Part shown: piece after piece, positions 34,205 through 43,778 of the stretch
Numbering within the stretch: the stretch's first letter is position 1
Layout: each line of letters begins with the position of its first letter
Assembly: GCA_963761325.1 (NCBI GenBank)
Contig: CAVXGZ010000003.1
Span: forward strand, 558,001-622,000
Reading direction: 5' to 3'
Source: Streptantibioticus_C sp963761325
Lineage (GTDB): Bacteria > Actinomycetota > Actinomycetes > Streptomycetales > Streptomycetaceae
Length of the DNA stretch: 64,000 nt
Notes under the pieces: generated by a model
Seen by the model: the letters and a program-made list of their open reading frames with translations, nothing else
What the model was told of the DNA's origin: nothing
Database searches by the model: none
Position numbers and translations under genes: made by a program

Positions 34205-35086
34205 TCACCGAGCGGCCGGCACCGCCAGGTCGAGAGCGCGCAACCGGTCCGGGTCGGCGATGACCTCGTAGGCCAGCACCCGGTCGCGGGCCGGGTCGAC
34301 GGTGACGGCGAGCGCGAGCAGCAGGCGGCCGCGCGGGGCGACCAGGACGCCGACGGCGCCGTCGAGCAGGGCGGGTTCGGCCAGCCGCGCGCGGTGGCCG
34401 AGGACCAGCATCTCGCGGGCCACGGCGTCCGCGCCGCGCACCACGGTGGCCCGGCCCGGGGGCAGCGAGAGCCGGTCGGCGCGGCGCACGGCGTCCGGGT
34501 CCAGGACGGCGAGCAGCGCGTCGAGGTCGCCGCTGCGGGCGGCGGCGAGGAACGCCTCGACGACGACGCGCTGCCGGGCGAGTTCCGCGGCGGGCACCGA
34601 GCCGGCGCCGCGGACCCGCTGCCGGGCCCGGCTGGCGAGCTTCTTGGCGGCGACCGCGGTGCGCTCCACGACCGGCGCGATCTGGTCGAACGGCACGGAG
34701 AACAGGTCGTGCAGCACGAAGGCCACCCGCTCGGCCGGCGAGAGCCGGTCCAGCACCACGAGCATCGCCCGGCCGACCGACTCGACGAGCAGCGCCTCCT
34801 GCTCCGGGCCGTCGTCCGGCGCCGGGGCGGGCGCGTGCGCCTCCAGCGGTTCCTCCCGCCGCGACGCGCGGCTGCGCAGCATGTCGAGGCAGAGGCGGGA
34901 GACCACCGTGCGCAGCCAGCCCTCCAGGCTCTCGATGCCGTCGGCGTCGGTGCGGCTGAGCCGGAGCCATGCCTCCTGGACGGCGTCGTCCGCCTCGCTG
35001 AGCGAGCCGAGCATCCGGTAGGCCACCGCGCGCAACTGCCCGCGGTGCGCCTCGAACCGTTCGGCCAACTTCTCGTGCTCGTTCAT
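34205..35086 (-). CDS. ECF sigma factor with C-terminal SnoaL-like domain (ECF41-like)
   Basis: A 293-residue ECF sigma. Region 2: RAVAYRMLGSLSEADDAVQE and LEGWLRTVVSRLCLDMLRS; region 4: LSPAERVAFVLHDLFSVPFD and TAVAAKKLASRARQRV. After about residue 185 comes a SnoaL-like domain (VVEAFLAAARSGDLDALLAV) ending in IADPDRLRAL, similar to the ECF41 NPDKL motif; the usual WLPEP linker is not seen. Members of this group have no separate anti-sigma factor; the extra domain controls activity. They typically drive an adjacent oxidoreductase gene, and here an Old Yellow Enzyme gene diverges 70 bases away. Confidence 0.88.
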   Translation of the reverse strand: MNEHEKLAERFEAHRGQLRAVAYRMLGSLSEADDAVQEAWLRLSRTDADGIESLEGWLRTVVSRLCLDMLRSRASRREEPLEAHAPAPAPDDGPEQEALLVESVGRAMLVVLDRLSPAERVAFVLHDLFSVPFDQIAPVVERTAVAAKKLASRARQRVRGAGSVPAAELARQRVVVEAFLAAARSGDLDALLAVLDPDAVRRADRLSLPPGRATVVRGADAVAREMLVLGHRARLAEPALLDGAVGVLVAPRGRLLLALAVTVDPARDRVLAYEVIADPDRLRALDLAVPAAR

Positions 35087-35087
35087 C

Positions 35088-35114
35088 GGTCACCTTTCGC
35101 CGTGGTGCTCCGTC
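35088..35114 (+). promoter_or_regulatory. Candidate ECF41-type promoter of the OYE gene
   Basis: GGTCACC (35088-35094), 16 nt, CGTC (35111-35114) resembles the ECF41 consensus (TGTCACA and CGTC). It points toward the OYE gene, with transcription expected to start about 37 bases before the GTG at 35157. The -35 begins 2 bases from the sigma start codon. Confidence 0.45.
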
Positions 35115-35156
35115 TGCTGCGTGGACCCACCCACGACGCGACGAGGAGACAGTTCA

Positions 35157-36323
35157 GTGATCCGACACCAGCAGGGTAGCGAGTCCGGCGGAGGCCAGCC
35201 GCTGTTGCGGCCGGCGGCCCTCGGAGACCTCCGGCTGCCCAACCGGGTGGTGATGGCCCCGACGACCCGGGCCCGGGCGGCCAACGCGGACCTGGTGCCG
35301 ACCGGGCTGCACGCCGCGTACTACGGCCAGCGGGCGAGCGCCGGCCTGATCATCGCCGAGGGCGCCTGGGTGAGCGAGCGGGCGATCGGCTTCGCGGACG
35401 TGCCCGGCCTCTACAGCGAGCCGCAGGTCGCCGCGTGGCGCCGGGTCACCGACCTGGTGCACGCGCTCGGCGGCCGGATCGTGGCGCAGCTGTGGCACGC
35501 CGGCGCCAACTCGCACCCGGACCACCTCGGCGGCGCCCGGCCCGCCGGCCCCTCGGCGATCGACCCGGGCGAGGTCTCCCCCACCAGGACCGGGCGCAAG
35601 CCGACCGTCGTGCCGCGGGAGATGACCGCCGGGCAGATCGCCGGTACGGTCGCGGAGTACGCCGCCGCGGCCCGCAACGCCCGCCGGGCCGGCTTCGACG
35701 GGGTCGAGATCGCCGCCAACGGCACCTACCTGCTCGCGCAGTTCCTCAACCCGCGGCTGAACCGCCGCACCGACGGCTACGGCACCCGCCGCGACCGCCT
35801 GCTGCTCGAGGTGGTGGACGCGGTGACCGCCGTCTGGGACGGCCGGCGGGTCGGCGTGCGGCTGTCGCCGTACTGGACGGCCCGGGACCGCTCGCCGGCC
35901 GGCGCCGCGCCGGCCGGCTACCCGTACACCGCCGACGAGGACACCCTCGCCGACCACGACCGCCTGGTGGCCGCGCTCGGCAGCCGCCCGTTGGGCTACC
36001 TGCACCTGCGCGGCCCGCTGCCGGCCGCCCGCGGCGCCGCCCCGGACACCGACGCCGTCGCCCGGTACCGCAAGCTGTTCGACGGCCCGCTGATCGCCAA
36101 CCACGGCTTCGACCGGGCGAGCGGCAACGCGGTGGTCGAGGCGGGGCTCGCCGACGCGGTCTCCTTCGGCCGGCTGTTCATCGCCAACCCCGACCTCGTC
36201 AGCCGCTTCGCCCTCGGCCACCCGACGGCCGCCGGCGACCGCGCCACCCACTACACCGGTGGCGCCCGCGGCTACACCGACTACCCGGTCTGGCCGGGAC
36301 CGCAGGCCGACGGCAACCCCTGA
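35157..36323 (+). CDS. Old Yellow Enzyme-family NADH:flavin oxidoreductase with altered active site
   Basis: A 388-residue TIM-barrel flavoprotein homologue from the GTG at 35157 (GAGGAG upstream). Family segments: LGDLRLPNRVVMAPTTRARA, AQLWHAGANSHPD, FLNPRLNRRTDGYG and SFGRLFIANPDLVSRF. In OYE the substrate carbonyl is held by His and Asn in a H-x-x-N-G-Y pattern; here that segment reads GVEIAANGTYLLAQFL, so by ungapped alignment His becomes Ala and Asn becomes Gly while the Tyr stays. It may therefore bind FMN but handle an unusual substrate, or the alignment may be locally shifted. Likely controlled by the divergent ECF sigma. Confidence 0.85.
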   Translation: MIRHQQGSESGGGQPLLRPAALGDLRLPNRVVMAPTTRARAANADLVPTGLHAAYYGQRASAGLIIAEGAWVSERAIGFADVPGLYSEPQVAAWRRVTDLVHALGGRIVAQLWHAGANSHPDHLGGARPAGPSAIDPGEVSPTRTGRKPTVVPREMTAGQIAGTVAEYAAAARNARRAGFDGVEIAANGTYLLAQFLNPRLNRRTDGYGTRRDRLLLEVVDAVTAVWDGRRVGVRLSPYWTARDRSPAGAAPAGYPYTADEDTLADHDRLVAALGSRPLGYLHLRGPLPAARGAAPDTDAVARYRKLFDGPLIANHGFDRASGNAVVEAGLADAVSFGRLFIANPDLVSRFALGHPTAAGDRATHYTGGARGYTDYPVWPGPQADGNP

Positions 36324-36403
36324 GGGCGCGGTGGCCGGACCTCAGGGGGATCCGGGGGTTAGCCCCAGTGCCAGGCGGGCGCGGGTTGCCTACCGTCATC
36401 ACC

Positions 36404-36865
36404 ATGAGTGCGCCCGACCATGAGCTCGACAAGGAGCTCCACGCCACGCTCCAGGCCCGCAAGGACCTGGGAGCGGAGTACGAGTCCGAACTCATCGACT
36501 CGTTCCTGGAGAAGGCGGCCCGACGGCTCGACGCCCAGGTCGAGAACCGGGTACGCCGCGAACTGGCCCAGCAGCAGATGGCCGGCGCCCGCGTCGCCTC
36601 GCGCGGATCCGCCCGCTCCGGCGGCCTGCCGGGCGCCGGCGGCGACCCCGACAACCGCAACCGGCGCTTCGGCCTGGCCGGCATCTCGATGGTGCTGGCC
36701 ATCCCGCTGTCGGCCATCGCCGTCGTCAACGCCCACCTGCCCGGCCTGCTCATCTGCTGGGCCGGGATCGTCGGGGTGAACGTCGCCCACTCGCTGGGGT
36801 CCGCGATCACCGAGCGCGGCGCCCGCCGGGAGCACGGCGGCGGCTCCTCCTCGGACTGGGACTGA
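36404..36865 (+). CDS. Small integral membrane protein, conserved in streptomycetes
   Basis: A 153-residue protein: a charged N-terminal half with a predicted coiled coil (HATLQARKDLGAEYESELI, RRLDAQVENRVRRELAQQQ), a Gly/Ser linker, then two hydrophobic helices (FGLAGISMVLAIPLSAIAVV and LLICWAGIVGVNVAHSLG) and a short hydrophilic tail. No family name recognised. It precedes a bidirectional hairpin and converges on cystathionine beta-synthase. Confidence 0.75.
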   Translation: MSAPDHELDKELHATLQARKDLGAEYESELIDSFLEKAARRLDAQVENRVRRELAQQQMAGARVASRGSARSGGLPGAGGDPDNRNRRFGLAGISMVLAIPLSAIAVVNAHLPGLLICWAGIVGVNVAHSLGSAITERGARREHGGGSSSDWD

Positions 36866-36893
36866 CGCCCGGCCGGCCGGGACCGGCGGACAC

Positions 36894-36935
36894 CACGGCG
36901 GCGCGGCCGGGCCGAACCCGTGCCGCGCCGCCGTG
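36894..36935. terminator. Bidirectional hairpin
   Basis: A 13-bp perfect stem (36894-36906 with 36923-36935, CACGGCGGCGCGG and complement), loop 16 nt, between the convergent membrane-protein gene and the CBS gene. Confidence 0.7.
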
Positions 36936-36958
36936 CCGTGCGGGTGCCGCCGCGGGCG

Positions 36959-38344
<1,386 letters not shown>

Positions 38345-38440
38345 GACGTCCTCCGGAAGTTTCCCTATGTGTGGTCGAAGCCTACGGCGTTCATAGTGAC
38401 CGGTAACGGGCACAAGGTTTTTGAATGCCGGGAGGACGGG

Positions 38441-39520
38441 GTGGCCATGTCGAGGGCAAGGGTTGCGCGGCGGATCGCGGCCGCGGCGGCATACGGCGGC
38501 GGCGGCATCGGCCTGCTGGGCGGGGCCGCGATCGGGTTGGTGCTCACCGAGGTCCGGCTGGCCAGGCAGGCCGTCGGCTCCTGCGAGGACACTCCCCCGG
38601 TCGCCGACGGCCGCTACGGCGGTTTCCTGGTCGGAACGGGTGCGCTGGACGGCGAGCCGTCCCACCCCTCGGAGATCGTCGGCGAGCCGCTGCGGCTCGC
38701 CTTCCTCGGCGACTCGACGGCCGCCGGGCAGGGCGTGCACCGGGCCGGCGAGACCCCGGCGGCGCTGCTCGCCTCCGGGCTGGCCGCGGTCGCCGAGCGG
38801 CCGGTGGACCTGGTCAACGTGGCGCTGTCCGGGGCGACCTCGTCCGATCTGAGCCGGCAGGTCGGCCTGCTGCTGGACGGCGCGGGCCCGGCACCGGACG
38901 TCTGCGTGATCATGATCGGCGCCAACGACGTGACGAACCGCATGTCGCCCGCGGTCTCGGTGCGCCATCTGGCCGACACGGTGAGCGCGCTGCGCGCGGC
39001 GGGCGCCGAGGTCGTGGTGGGCACCTGTCCCGACCTGGGCACCATCGAGCCGGTCTACCAGCCGCTGCGCTGGATCGCGCGGCGGTTGAGCAGGCAGCTC
39101 GCCGCGGCGCAGACGATCGCGGCGGTCGGGCTCGGCGCCCGCACGGTCTCGCTCGCGCAGTTGCTGGGCCCGGAGTTCGAGGCGCGGCCCCGCGAGCTGT
39201 TCGGCCCGGACAGCTACCACCCGTCGGCGGCCGGCTACGCCACCGCCGCGATGGCCGTGCTGCCGACGCTGTGCGCCTCGCTCGGCCTGTGGCCGGACGA
39301 CGACCGGGCCGGCGCGGACAGCGTCACCGCGATGCCGGTCGCCCAGGCGGCCGCCACCGCCGCCGCCGAGTCCGGCACCGAGGTCGTCGGCCCGGTCGGG
39401 CCGGCCGCCGCGCCGGTCCCGGCCGGCGCCGGCGAGTCGCGCCGCTCGCCCTGGGTGCTGCTCAACCGCCGCCGGGCCCGCGGCGTCCCGCTCGGCAAGG
39501 GCTCGCTGACGACCGGCTGA
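38441..39520 (+). CDS. SGNH/GDSL-family hydrolase, membrane-anchored
   Basis: About 359 residues. After a short basic start and a transmembrane/signal segment (AAAAAYGGGGIGLLGGAAIG) comes an SGNH esterase domain with block I FLGDSTAAGQGV (nucleophile Ser), block III MIGANDVTN and block V DSYHPSAAGY (catalytic His). The C-terminal 80 residues are low-complexity Ala/Pro/Gly. It should hydrolyse an ester on a lipid or acetylated polymer outside the membrane. The GTG at 38441 has GGAGG 5 nt upstream; the ATG at 38447 is an alternative. Confidence 0.85.
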   Translation: MAMSRARVARRIAAAAAYGGGGIGLLGGAAIGLVLTEVRLARQAVGSCEDTPPVADGRYGGFLVGTGALDGEPSHPSEIVGEPLRLAFLGDSTAAGQGVHRAGETPAALLASGLAAVAERPVDLVNVALSGATSSDLSRQVGLLLDGAGPAPDVCVIMIGANDVTNRMSPAVSVRHLADTVSALRAAGAEVVVGTCPDLGTIEPVYQPLRWIARRLSRQLAAAQTIAAVGLGARTVSLAQLLGPEFEARPRELFGPDSYHPSAAGYATAAMAVLPTLCASLGLWPDDDRAGADSVTAMPVAQAAATAAAESGTEVVGPVGPAAAPVPAGAGESRRSPWVLLNRRRARGVPLGKGSLTTG

Positions 39521-39585
39521 CGGCCGGTCGGCCACCGGCGGCGTGAGGTGGGACACCGTGCCGCGTGCTGGCTCGGCGGCAGCGG

Positions 39586-39601
39586 CTAAGCGTACGCTTA
39601 G
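39586..39601. promoter_or_regulatory. Perfect 16-bp palindrome upstream of the thiolase gene
   Basis: CTAAGCGTACGCTTAG is a perfect palindrome 40 bases before the thiolase ATG, a place expected to overlap its promoter. Size and symmetry fit a TetR-type operator. Arms CTAAGC/GCTTAG resemble the imperfect repeat before the acyl-CoA dehydrogenase at 3030. Confidence 0.55.
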
Positions 39602-39641
39602 GGCCGAATGCGATCGACGCCGCCGAGCCACGGAGCCACCG

Positions 39642-40862
39642 ATGCCTGAAGCCGTAATCGTCTCAACCGCCCGGTCCCCGATCGGGCGGGCGTTCAAGGG
39701 ATCGTTGAAGGAGCTGCGGCCCGACGACCTGACGGCCACCGTCATCCAGGCCGCGCTGGCCCGGATCCCGGAGCTCGACCCGCGCGACATCGACGACCTG
39801 ATGCTCGGCTGCGGCCTGCCCGGCGGCGAGCAGGGGCACAACCTCGGGCGCATCGTCGCGGTGCAGATGGGGATGGACCACCTGCCCGGCTGCACCATCA
39901 CCCGGTACTGCTCCTCGTCGCTGCAGACCACCCGGATGGCGATGCACGCCATCAAGGCCGGCGAGGGCGACGTGTTCATCTCGGCCGGCGTGGAGATGGT
40001 CTCGCGCAGCGTCAAGGGCAGCTCGGACGGCATGCCGGAGACCCACAACCCGCTGTTCGCCGACGCCGAGGCCCGCACCAAGGCCCGCGCGGAGGCCGGC
40101 GGCGAGGGCTGGCACGACCCGCGCGAGGACGGCGCGGTCCCGGACGCCTACATCGCGATGGGCCAGACCGCGGAGAACCTGGCCCGGCACAAGGGCGTCA
40201 CCCGGCAGGACATGGACGAGTTCGGCGTCCGCTCGCAGAACCTGGCCGAGAAGGCGCTCGCGGACGGCTTCTGGCAGCGCGAGATCACTCCGGTGACGCT
40301 GCCGGACGGCACGGTGGTCGCCAAGGACGACGGACCGCGGGCCGGCGTGACGCTGGAGGGCGTGCAGGGGCTCAAGCCGGTCTTCCGGCCGGACGGCATG
40401 GTCACCGCGGGCAACTGCTGCCCGCTCAACGACGGCGCCGCGGCGGTCGTGGTGATGTCCGACACCAAGGCCCGCGAGCTGGGCCTGACGCCGCTGGCCC
40501 GGGTGGTGTCCACCGGTGTGAGCGGCCTGTCGCCGGAGATCATGGGCTACGGCCCGGTCGAGGCCAGCCGGCAGGCGCTGTCCCGGGCCGGCCTGACGGT
40601 CGGCGACATCGACCTGGTGGAGATCAACGAGGCGTTCGCCGCCCAGGTCATCCCGTCCTACCGCGACCTGGGCATCGACCTGGACCGGCTCAACGTCAAC
40701 GGCGGCGCGATCGCGGTCGGCCACCCGTTCGGCATGACCGGCGCCCGCATCACCGGCACGCTGATCAACTCGCTGCAGTGGCACGACAAGCAGTTCGGTC
40801 TGGAGACCATGTGCGTCGGCGGCGGGCAGGGCATGGCCATGGTGATCGAGCGGCTGAGCTGA
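39642..40862 (+). CDS. Acetyl-CoA acetyltransferase (thiolase)
   Basis: A 406-residue thiolase that joins or cleaves acyl-CoA units. The acylated Cys is in TRYCSSSLQTTRMA (residue about 91), the C-terminal His in NGGAIAVGHPFGMTGAR and the second Cys in MCVGGGQGMAMV; NEAFA is also present. Start ATG at 39642 with GGAG at 6-nt spacing. Thiolases of this group serve beta-oxidation; a biosynthetic role is equally possible. It is monocistronic, with a palindromic operator upstream and a hairpin terminator downstream. Confidence 0.94.
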   Translation: MPEAVIVSTARSPIGRAFKGSLKELRPDDLTATVIQAALARIPELDPRDIDDLMLGCGLPGGEQGHNLGRIVAVQMGMDHLPGCTITRYCSSSLQTTRMAMHAIKAGEGDVFISAGVEMVSRSVKGSSDGMPETHNPLFADAEARTKARAEAGGEGWHDPREDGAVPDAYIAMGQTAENLARHKGVTRQDMDEFGVRSQNLAEKALADGFWQREITPVTLPDGTVVAKDDGPRAGVTLEGVQGLKPVFRPDGMVTAGNCCPLNDGAAAVVVMSDTKARELGLTPLARVVSTGVSGLSPEIMGYGPVEASRQALSRAGLTVGDIDLVEINEAFAAQVIPSYRDLGIDLDRLNVNGGAIAVGHPFGMTGARITGTLINSLQWHDKQFGLETMCVGGGQGMAMVIERLS

Positions 40863-40897
40863 GCCGCCGGATCGCGACGGAGAACTGAACGGAAATC

Positions 40898-40936
40898 GAT
40901 GGTCCCCCGAGCCGCGGTCAGGCCGGGGGGACCATC
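40898..40936 (+). terminator. Terminator of the thiolase gene
   Basis: An 11-bp stem (40898-40908 with 40926-40936, GATGGTCCCCC and complement) followed by ATTTCC on the plus strand, 35 bases past the stop. Confidence 0.75.
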
Positions 40937-41091
40937 ATTTCCACAGGTCACAAGGGGTGCGCGGGAGCGCGGACCGGGTGGGCCGGCGAACGATCAGCGC
41001 CGATTCGTGACGTTCCGCACTGCGAAGGCCAAGGGTTACCCGGCAGAGTGTCTTCTGAGGAGAGCAGTCTCCACCATCCAGGAGTACGTCA

Positions 41092-42018
41092 GTGAACGCC
41101 TTCCACCCGATCGTCCCGCTGCTGGTAGCGGCCGCCGCCCTCGTCGTGGCGTACCTCGCGCTGCTGGCCGTGCGGCGGCTGCACCACGAGCTGGTCTCGG
41201 TGCGCCGCGAACTGGTCGCGCAGCGCGAGCAGCTGACCGGCGCGGTGGCCGCGGCGACCGCCGAACTGCTGCCCGCCGCCCGGTCGGCCGCGCAGGGCGA
41301 GGAGATCCGCGCCGCGGTGGCCGACGCGCTCGCCGAGGAACGCGAGCGGGAGCTGGCCGAGGCGCGGGCGTTCTGGGCCGCCCACGAGGCCAGGGAGGCC
41401 CGGGACGCGACCGACGCGCCGGCCTACGAGGGCGCGGGCTACTGGGACGCGCGGGCCGCCGAGAGCGCGGCGGGCCCCGAGGACCCGGCGGACGCCGACG
41501 GCACCGCGGAGCCCGGTCCCGGCCGCCTCGGCTCCGGCCACTTCGGCTACGACGGCCACGGCGGTGCCGGGCCGGGCAGCGCCGCCTACCTCGACCTGCC
41601 GGAGTTCGAGGCGCTGCCGCTGCTGCCCCGGCAGATCGACCGGCTGACCGGCGGCGACCCGGAGGCGGCCCGGCGCCGGCATCCCTCGGACCCGGACTTC
41701 GCGCCGTCGCCGGTGGTGGCCGACCCCGAGCAGACCGTCGCCCGGCTCGCCGAGCTGGCCGAGGCGGGCACCCCGCTGGCCGACGTGCGGCCGGGACCGA
41801 TGGGCACGCTGGACCTGTACGTCTTCACCGACGGCACGACGCTGTGCCTGACCCCCGGGCACAGCGAGACCGCCGGGCAGCTGGCCGCCGCGCTCGACCG
41901 CGGCGAGCAGCCCGTGCTGCTGGGCGGCAGCGGGATCGCCGGCGCCTACGCGCTGACCTTCACCTTCGGCGGCGAGTCGGTCTTCATCCTGGCCGACCGG
42001 GTGGTCGCCTCGCTCTGA
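41092..42018 (+). CDS. Membrane-anchored protein of unknown function with coiled coil
   Basis: A 308-residue protein from a GTG at 41092 (GGAG at 7-nt spacing). One N-terminal helix (IVPLLVAAAALVVAYLALLA) anchors it, then a coiled coil (about residues 35-100, RRELVAQREQLTGAVAAA to ERERELAEARAFW), an acidic Gly-rich linker, and a C-terminal domain of about 120 residues (DLPEFEALPLLPRQIDRLTG to SVFILADRVVASL). The last domain has an alternating strand pattern (LDLYVFTDGTTLCLT). I do not recognise the family with confidence. It converges on the next gene with 10 bases between stops. Confidence 0.7.
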   Translation: MNAFHPIVPLLVAAAALVVAYLALLAVRRLHHELVSVRRELVAQREQLTGAVAAATAELLPAARSAAQGEEIRAAVADALAEERERELAEARAFWAAHEAREARDATDAPAYEGAGYWDARAAESAAGPEDPADADGTAEPGPGRLGSGHFGYDGHGGAGPGSAAYLDLPEFEALPLLPRQIDRLTGGDPEAARRRHPSDPDFAPSPVVADPEQTVARLAELAEAGTPLADVRPGPMGTLDLYVFTDGTTLCLTPGHSETAGQLAAALDRGEQPVLLGGSGIAGAYALTFTFGGESVFILADRVVASL

Positions 42019-42028
42019 GCGCGGGCGG

Positions 42029-42343
42029 TCACAGCAGGCGATCGATCTCGGCCACTTTCCGTAGCGCCTCGCGCGACAGTTCGTCACGGTCCGGGTGGTC
42101 GCGCAGTGCGTTGGCGAGGTCGTGGCCGGCCACCGCGATCTGGTCGCCGACCGGGAAGATCCCGTCGTCCGGCATCAACAGCGGCGCGCGGTCCGGGTGT
42201 TCGAGCCGCTGCGCGGTGGCCGACAGGTCGCGGGCCAGCGCGAGCCCCGCGTCGGCGACCCGGCGCAGCCGGCTGCCGGGCAGCGCCCGGAAGCGGTCGG
42301 CCAGGCGTTCCACGGCGGTGCGCAGGCGCGGGCTGTCGGACAT
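42029..42343 (-). CDS. Conserved small helical protein, unknown function
   Basis: A 104-residue all-helical protein (MSDSPRLRTAVERLADRFRA to REALRKVAEIDRLL) rich in Arg, Ala and Leu; no signal or membrane segment. It contains PDDGIFPVGDQIAVAGHDL in the centre, which looks conserved rather than random. The ATG at 42343 has AGGG upstream at 9 nt. A homologue occurs at this place in other streptomycetes as far as I recall, but without known function. Confidence 0.7.
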   Translation of the reverse strand: MSDSPRLRTAVERLADRFRALPGSRLRRVADAGLALARDLSATAQRLEHPDRAPLLMPDDGIFPVGDQIAVAGHDLANALRDHPDRDELSREALRKVAEIDRLL

Positions 42344-42499
42344 GTCGGCGACCCTACAAGCCGGACCCGCCGGCCGGGCGACCAGCGGGGTTACCGGCGA
42401 GGATTCGGCCGGGCGAATCGTTCGTTCCGTCCGGGACGGTTGCCAACACCCAACGGCTAAGGCACGGTGGGGTAACGGAACGCACCACCGGAGGCGCCG

Positions 42500-42736
42500 A
42501 TGTCCCAGATGACCTTCTCCGAAGAGACCCACCGGAACCTGCTCTCCCACATCCCCCAGTCCACCGGCCGCGAAGTAGGCGACTGGCTGCACGCCCTCGA
42601 CGAGGGGCCCGCGCTCCTGCGCTTCGACGAGAAGGTGAACTGGCTCCGTCGCGAGCACGAAGGGCTCTCGTACGGTCACGCCAAGGCGATCGTCCACGAG
42701 TACGACCTGCGCCGAGCGGCCCGCAAGCTGCTCTAG
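42500..42736 (+). CDS. DUF4287 domain protein
   Basis: A 78-residue soluble protein whose whole length matches the DUF4287 pattern: HIPQSTGREVGDWLHAL, GPALLRFDEKVNWLRREH and GLSYGHAKAIVHEYDLRRA. The ATG at 42500 is preceded by GGAGGCGCCG. This domain occurs alone or fused to DUF5655-type domains; function is unknown. It is monocistronic. Confidence 0.88.
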   Translation: MSQMTFSEETHRNLLSHIPQSTGREVGDWLHALDEGPALLRFDEKVNWLRREHEGLSYGHAKAIVHEYDLRRAARKLL

Positions 42737-43048
42737 CCGCCCCACCAGGCCCACGCTCCCGACGGGCCTCCGCGTGCCGGGCGGATCAGCCGTGGAGGCT
42801 CGTCGAAGAACACCCGCGCTCCGTGAGGGATCCGGAGCCGCCCCCGCCCCCTCACCACGCCGACCCGCGGAAACGGTCCCGCGGCCGTCTTCCTCCCCGT
42901 GCTCGGGCGCTCCCCCCGGCCCCGCGCGGAACGTCACTTCCGGCACGTGTCGCGCATCACACAATTCTTGTTCCTGCCATGACAAGGGATGCCGGGTCCG
43001 CATAATTCTGCCGACCGGATCACCACATCCCTTGGGGGGGATCTCACC
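42737..43048. other. Leader region of the SapA-like gene
   Basis: 312 bases without a gene. The sequence next to the SapA-like start turns AT-richer (42955-43010) and holds a -10-like CATAAT at 43001-43006, about 43 bases before the ATG; no good -35 was found. Nothing else recognisable. Confidence 0.4.
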
Positions 43049-43480
43049 ATGCGCATGCGCAAGAGACTCGCGGGAATCACCACGGCCCTGGCCCTGACCG
43101 GCGCGGGCGTCTTCTTCGCCGCGGCCCCGGCGAGCGCGGACAGCGGCTACAACGGCGCCTGCGGCAGCGGCTACACCGTCATCGACCAAGAGGCCACCGG
43201 CCAGGGGCAGGACGGCGCCGGCGGCGTCACCTACCTCACCTACAACAGCTCCAACGGCTACAACTGCGTCGTCACGGTGAACACCACCGGCACGACGGAG
43301 TGGCTCGACGCCCGGGTGGAGGTCCACGACGGCACCTGGGTGCTGGACGACGGCCACTACCAGTCCTACGCGGGCCCGGTGTACGTCTACGCCGCGGGCC
43401 AGTGCATCGACTGGGGCGGCGGGGAGGCCGACTACCAGTACGCCCCGGTGTTCATCGCGTGGGACGTCCACTGCGGCTGA
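43049..43480 (+). CDS. Spore-associated protein A (SapA)-like secreted protein
   Basis: A 143-residue precursor. Signal peptide MRMRKRLAGITTALALTGAG to about APASAD, then a mature domain starting SGYNGACGSGYTVI and containing VTYLTYNSSNGYNCVVTVN and YVYAAGQCIDWGG, the pattern I know from SapA of streptomycetes, found on spore surfaces. Four Cys suggest two disulfides. The ATG at 43049 has a GGGGGG run 8 nt upstream. Ends at a strong hairpin; the bldA tRNA gene lies on the other strand beyond it. Confidence 0.85.
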   Translation: MRMRKRLAGITTALALTGAGVFFAAAPASADSGYNGACGSGYTVIDQEATGQGQDGAGGVTYLTYNSSNGYNCVVTVNTTGTTEWLDARVEVHDGTWVLDDGHYQSYAGPVYVYAAGQCIDWGGGEADYQYAPVFIAWDVHCG

Positions 43481-43516
43481 CCCTCGCGCCGGCCACCGCC
43501 GGCGGCTCGTGACACC

Positions 43517-43546
43517 GACGCCCCCTCGGCACGCCGAGGGGGCGTC
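43517..43546 (+). terminator. Terminator of the SapA-like gene
   Basis: A long GC stem GACGCCCCCTCGGC with its complement (43517-43530 with 43533-43546) and a tiny loop, 37 bases after the stop. Confidence 0.7.
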
Positions 43547-43585
43547 CCGGTCTCCCGGCGGGTCCTCGCCGGCGCCGTCGCGGGC

Positions 43586-43614
43586 AGAAAAGAAGCCGAC
43601 CGGTCGGGTCGGCT
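43586..43614 (-). terminator. Terminator of the bldA tRNA
   Basis: On the minus strand AGCCGACC, 5-nt loop, GGTCGGCT (43594-43614) is followed at once by TCTTTTCT (43587-43593), a classical intrinsic terminator about 33 bases downstream of the tRNA 3' end. Confidence 0.7.
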
Positions 43615-43646
43615 GGCTTCGCTGGTGGACCGTATGGAAGTGGCTG

Positions 43647-43728
43647 TGCCCGGAGCCGGACTTGAACCGGCACGACCGCTAGGTCAGTGAGGTTTAAGCT
43701 CACCGTGTCTGCATTCCACCACCCGGGC
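43647..43728 (-). tRNA. bldA: tRNA-Leu (anticodon UAA), bldA
   Basis: 82 nt, minus strand. Acceptor GCCCGGG pairs with TCCGGGC (A73 follows); the anticodon arm GTGAG-CTTAAAC-CTCAC gives anticodon UAA (plus-strand 43694-43696); the long variable arm GACC-TAGC-GGTC marks class II tRNA-Leu; the T arm is GCCGG-TTCAAGT-CCGGC. CCA is not encoded (CAG instead). In streptomycetes the single UUA-reading tRNA is bldA, needed for aerial growth and antibiotic production because UUA codons are confined to developmental and secondary-metabolic genes. It stands as its own transcription unit with a terminator. Confidence 0.95.
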
Positions 43729-43778
43729 ATGGCGAACTCCCCGCGAGACAACTGCGTGTGGTCTACAGGGCACCCGAA

